Part shown: one piece after another, positions 61,619 to 64,000 of the stretch
Position numbering within the stretch: the stretch's first letter is position 1
How the letters are laid out: each line of letters opens with the position of its first letter
From: Serratia entomophila
GTDB lineage: Bacteria; Pseudomonadota; Gammaproteobacteria; Enterobacterales; Enterobacteriaceae
Assembly (NCBI RefSeq): GCF_021462285.1
Contig: NZ_CP082787.1
Span: forward strand, 4,464,001-4,528,000
Direction of reading: 5' to 3'
DNA: 64,000 nucleotides
Notes under the pieces: generated by a model
Databases searched by the model: none
Told to the model about the DNA's origin: nothing
What the model saw: only the letters and a program-made list of their open reading frames with translations
Translations under genes and position numbers: made by a program

Positions 61619-62458
61619 TTATGAGCGCGCATTGAGGTAGCTCCTGCGCAACAGCCATTGGTGGATCAGGGTGATGAAGGCCATCATCGCCACCAGCAGC
61701 ATCGCCAGCGCGCTGGCCAGGTTGGGATCGAGGGAAATGTCACCGGCTACCAGCGCCGAGATGCGTATCGGGATCACGTTGAAGTTGCCGGTGGTGAGCG
61801 CATACACGGTGGCGTAGGCGCCCAGCGCGTTAGCCAGCAGGATCACGAAGGTGCCCATCAGCGCCGGCGCCAGCACCGGCAAACCTATGTGGCGCCAGTA
61901 ACGCCAGGGGCTGGCGCCGAGCAGCGAGGCCGATTCGCGCCAGTCCTCGCGCAGCGCGTCGAACGCCGGGTACAACAGCAACACGCCCAGCGGGATCTGG
62001 AAGTAGGTGTACAGCACGATCAGACCGCCCTTCGAATAGAGGTTAAAGCTCTCCATCAGGCCGTATTTGCGCAGCAGCAGCGTCAGGCAGCCGTTCAGCC
62101 CCAGCAGGATGACGAAGGCGAACGCCAACGGCACCCCGGCAAAGTTGCTGGTCATGTTGGTAAAGGACATCACGAAATCATGAAACCGCGTCTGGCCCAG
62201 CTGGCGCAGTGAGTAACTGCCCACTAGGGCGATCAGCAAGCCGTAAACGCTGGACCACCAGGAGATCTCCAGCGAGAACTGAAACGCCTGCAGATAAAAC
62301 GGCGAGGTCAGTACGTCAACGTAGTTGCCCCAGCCCCAGCCGCTGGTTTCGCTAAAGAAGCTGCTGACGGCGATCCACACCAGCGGCGCGATTTGGAAGG
62401 CGCCGAACAGCAGGATAAACGGCAGCAGGCACAGCGCGGCAATCCATTTGGCGCTCAT
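61619..62458 (-). CDS. ABC transporter permease (first of pair)
   Basis: A 279-residue permease with six membrane segments. It starts MSAKWIAALCLLPFILLFGAFQIAPLVWIAVSSFF and has the EAA loop REDWRESASLLGASPWRYWRHIGLPVLAPALMG. It resembles PotB/PhnU-like permeases. Its ATG overlaps the stop of the phosphoesterase gene in an ATGA, so translation is coupled. Confidence 0.87.
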   Translation of the reverse strand: MSAKWIAALCLLPFILLFGAFQIAPLVWIAVSSFFSETSGWGWGNYVDVLTSPFYLQAFQFSLEISWWSSVYGLLIALVGSYSLRQLGQTRFHDFVMSFTNMTSNFAGVPLAFAFVILLGLNGCLTLLLRKYGLMESFNLYSKGGLIVLYTYFQIPLGVLLLYPAFDALREDWRESASLLGASPWRYWRHIGLPVLAPALMGTFVILLANALGAYATVYALTTGNFNVIPIRISALVAGDISLDPNLASALAMLLVAMMAFITLIHQWLLRRSYLNARS

Positions 62459-63264
62459 CTTTCACCCTGCGCCAACAACGCCCGGCAGCGCGGTTTGTCA
62501 TGCGCCACCTGCAGCAGATCGCACAGGGTGCCGCACAGCTCGGTCTGCAGCGGATCGGCGTCGTTCTGGCTGAACGCCGCGCCGAACACGAACAGCGGTA
62601 CCTGCCGCTCTTCCGGCAGCACCCCGCCGTGGCTGCGATCGTCATTCATGCCGTGATCGGCGGTGACCATCACCTGATAGCCGGCGGCCAGCCAGTCGGG
62701 CAGATAGCGCGACAGCGCGCCGTCGGCATGGCGCGCCGCGTTGCGGTACTGCGGCGACGACAGGCCGAAGCGATGGCCGGCGTCGTCGATATTCATCGGG
62801 TGAATCAACAGGAAATCCGGCTGATGGCGGCGGCGCAGGTTTTCGGCGTCGTCGAACAGGTGCGTATCGGGGTAGCCGTCGTCGTAATAAAAATGGCCGT
62901 GCTGGATCGGCAGTTCGGCGTCGTCGGTATGGCGATCGCGCGCGGCGTCGAACGGCGTGCGGTTATACAGCTCGCTGAACCAATGGTAGGCGGCGGCGGC
63001 AGTGGTCAGCCCGGCGGCGCGCGCGTAATGAAACACGCTTTGCTGATGCGAGAGACGCGATACGTGGTTATGCACCACGCCGCTCTCCACCGGCGTCACG
63101 CCGGTGAGGATGCATTCATACAGCGGCCGGGAGAGCGAGGGCAACTCGCTCTCCAGCTGATACAACCGTCCACGCCCCGCCGCGCATTCGGCCTGCAGAT
63201 ACCCCATGGCGTCGTGCGCCACTTGATAGTTGAGGCCGTCCAGCAGCACCAGGATCGTTTTCAT
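62455..63264 (-). CDS. Alkaline-phosphatase-superfamily phosphoesterase in an ABC importer operon
   Basis: A 269-residue enzyme of the type I phosphodiesterase / nucleotide pyrophosphatase group. Metal and nucleophile residues are recognisable: KTILVLLDGLNYQVAH (first Asp), SLSRPLYECILTG (the Ser/Thr nucleophile region), HPMNIDDAGHRFG (Asp and His ligands) and VMVTADHGMNDDRSHGG (Asp-His and His). No signal peptide is seen, so it is cytosolic. The ATG at 63264 is preferred over an in-frame start 16 codons earlier. It lies between the binding-protein gene and the permease genes, so it probably cleaves the imported phosphorus compound. Confidence 0.85.
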   Translation of the reverse strand: MKTILVLLDGLNYQVAHDAMGYLQAECAAGRGRLYQLESELPSLSRPLYECILTGVTPVESGVVHNHVSRLSHQQSVFHYARAAGLTTAAAAYHWFSELYNRTPFDAARDRHTDDAELPIQHGHFYYDDGYPDTHLFDDAENLRRRHQPDFLLIHPMNIDDAGHRFGLSSPQYRNAARHADGALSRYLPDWLAAGYQVMVTADHGMNDDRSHGGVLPEERQVPLFVFGAAFSQNDADPLQTELCGTLCDLLQVAHDKPRCRALLAQGER

Positions 63265-63275
63265 AATGGCTTGAC

Positions 63276-64000
63276 TCACTGCTGCATATACATGATGACG
63301 TTTTCCTGCCACTGGCGCGGCAGCGTTTTGGCGCTCTGCTCCCAGGCCGCCGGATCGGCGATCGGATGGGCATTCTTGTACTGTTCGGCCGGCAGCAGCT
63401 TGGCCTTGACGTCATCCGGCAGGGTCAGATGCTCGGCGCGGATCGGGCGGGCGTAGCCGCGCGCCAGGTTGATCTGGCCGGCGTCGGAGAAGATGTATTC
63501 ACGCGCCAGCTTGGCGGCGTTCGGGTGTTTGGCGTATTTGTTGATGATGGTGGTGTAGCCGGAGGTGATGGAGCCGTCCGACGGGATCAGCACGTCGAAA
63601 CGGGTTTTGTCGATCTGATCGCGGTAGTTCAGGCCGTTAAAGTCCCATACCACGCCAACCTGCACTTCGCCTTTCTCCAGCGAGGCGATCACCGGGTTGC
63701 TCAGGCTCAGGCGCCCGGCCTTGGCCAGCTTGCCGAAGAACTCCAGGCCCGGCTTCAGGTTCTTTTCGTTGCCGCCCATGGCGTAGGTGGCCGCCAATAC
63801 GCCGCTGGCCGCCTGCGAAGCTGTGCCGACGTCGCCGATGGTGACCTGATAGCTGCCTTTCAGCAGGTCGGCCCAGCTGTGCGGAATGTCTTTGACCTGC
63901 TGCTTATTGATAATGAAAGCGATGGTGCCGGTGTAGGCCAGCGCCCAGTGGCCGTCTTTATCCTTCGCCCAGTCCGGCACCTGCTCCCAGGTGGAGGGTT
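63276..64000 (-). CDS. ABC transporter substrate-binding protein, 5' part outside the window
   Basis: About 241 C-terminal residues of a periplasmic binding protein of the iron/phosphonate/polyamine type. Visible blocks are LAYTGTIAFIINKQQVKDIPHSWADLLKGSYQVTIGDVGTASQAASGVLAATYAMGG and VQVGVVWDFNGLNYRDQI. It ends LPRQWQENVIMYMQQ. The N-terminus with its signal peptide lies beyond the right edge. It is upstream of the phosphoesterase gene by 11 bp and should deliver ligand to the two permeases. The ligand is unknown; 2-aminoethylphosphonate or a phosphoester are candidates. Confidence 0.87.
   Translation of the reverse strand, partial: PSTWEQVPDWAKDKDGHWALAYTGTIAFIINKQQVKDIPHSWADLLKGSYQVTIGDVGTASQAASGVLAATYAMGGNEKNLKPGLEFFGKLAKAGRLSLSNPVIASLEKGEVQVGVVWDFNGLNYRDQIDKTRFDVLIPSDGSITSGYTTIINKYAKHPNAAKLAREYIFSDAGQINLARGYARPIRAEHLTLPDDVKAKLLPAEQYKNAHPIADPAAWEQSAKTLPRQWQENVIMYMQQ

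Overview
The window is chromosomal DNA of an enterobacterium of the genus Serratia, most likely the S. marcescens complex. The GC content is high, the conserved genes are strongly enterobacterial, and a complete shlBA haemolysin locus is present whose two products have the lengths expected of ShlB (558 aa) and ShlA (1608 aa). I see no rRNA, tRNA, CRISPR array, insertion sequence, integrase or prophage gene. It reads as ordinary core genome with a few accessory modules set into it. Species assignment and functions come from recognition of sequence families; no database search was run.

Left part (1-18.4 kb): a purine permease (ghxP, cut by the window edge), a small VOC/GST/lipocalin-like group, a secreted YdgH-type protein and a LysR/SDR divergent pair. 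DNA repair follows, with ssb and uvrA diverging around an SOS box. Then come an alcohol dehydrogenase, maa, yjbQR, tyrB with an Lrp-type regulator and a periplasmic cyclohexadienyl-dehydratase-like protein, then alr-dnaB and qorA.

Middle (18.4-33.7 kb): a structured candidate small RNA, pspG with a sigma-54 promoter, dusA, a secreted-TPR / ECF sigma / anti-sigma operon, zur, yjbJ, dgkA-lexA-dinF with two LexA boxes, plsB and ubiCA. An accessory nucleoside-use operon (MHS transporter, LacI-type repressor, nucleoside hydrolase) follows, preceded by a perfect 20-bp palindrome.

Right part (33.7-64 kb): the maltose regulon (malM-lamB-malK diverging from malEFG). An extra gene for a shortened GH13-like protein without the usual catalytic residues lies at the head of the malK operon. 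Next are psiE, a Wzi-type outer membrane protein, pgi, a cation/proton antiporter and a lysine riboswitch in front of lysC, then panS, shlB-shlA and yjbB. The window ends in an ABC importer operon that also encodes an alkaline-phosphatase-superfamily enzyme; its substrate-binding gene is cut by the right edge.

The less ordinary items are the GH13-like protein translationally overlapping malK, the PheC-like periplasmic protein beside tyrB, the sigma/anti-sigma module between dusA and zur, the structured RNA candidate between qorA and pspG, and the phosphoesterase-linked ABC importer. None is clearly a wholly new kind of system.
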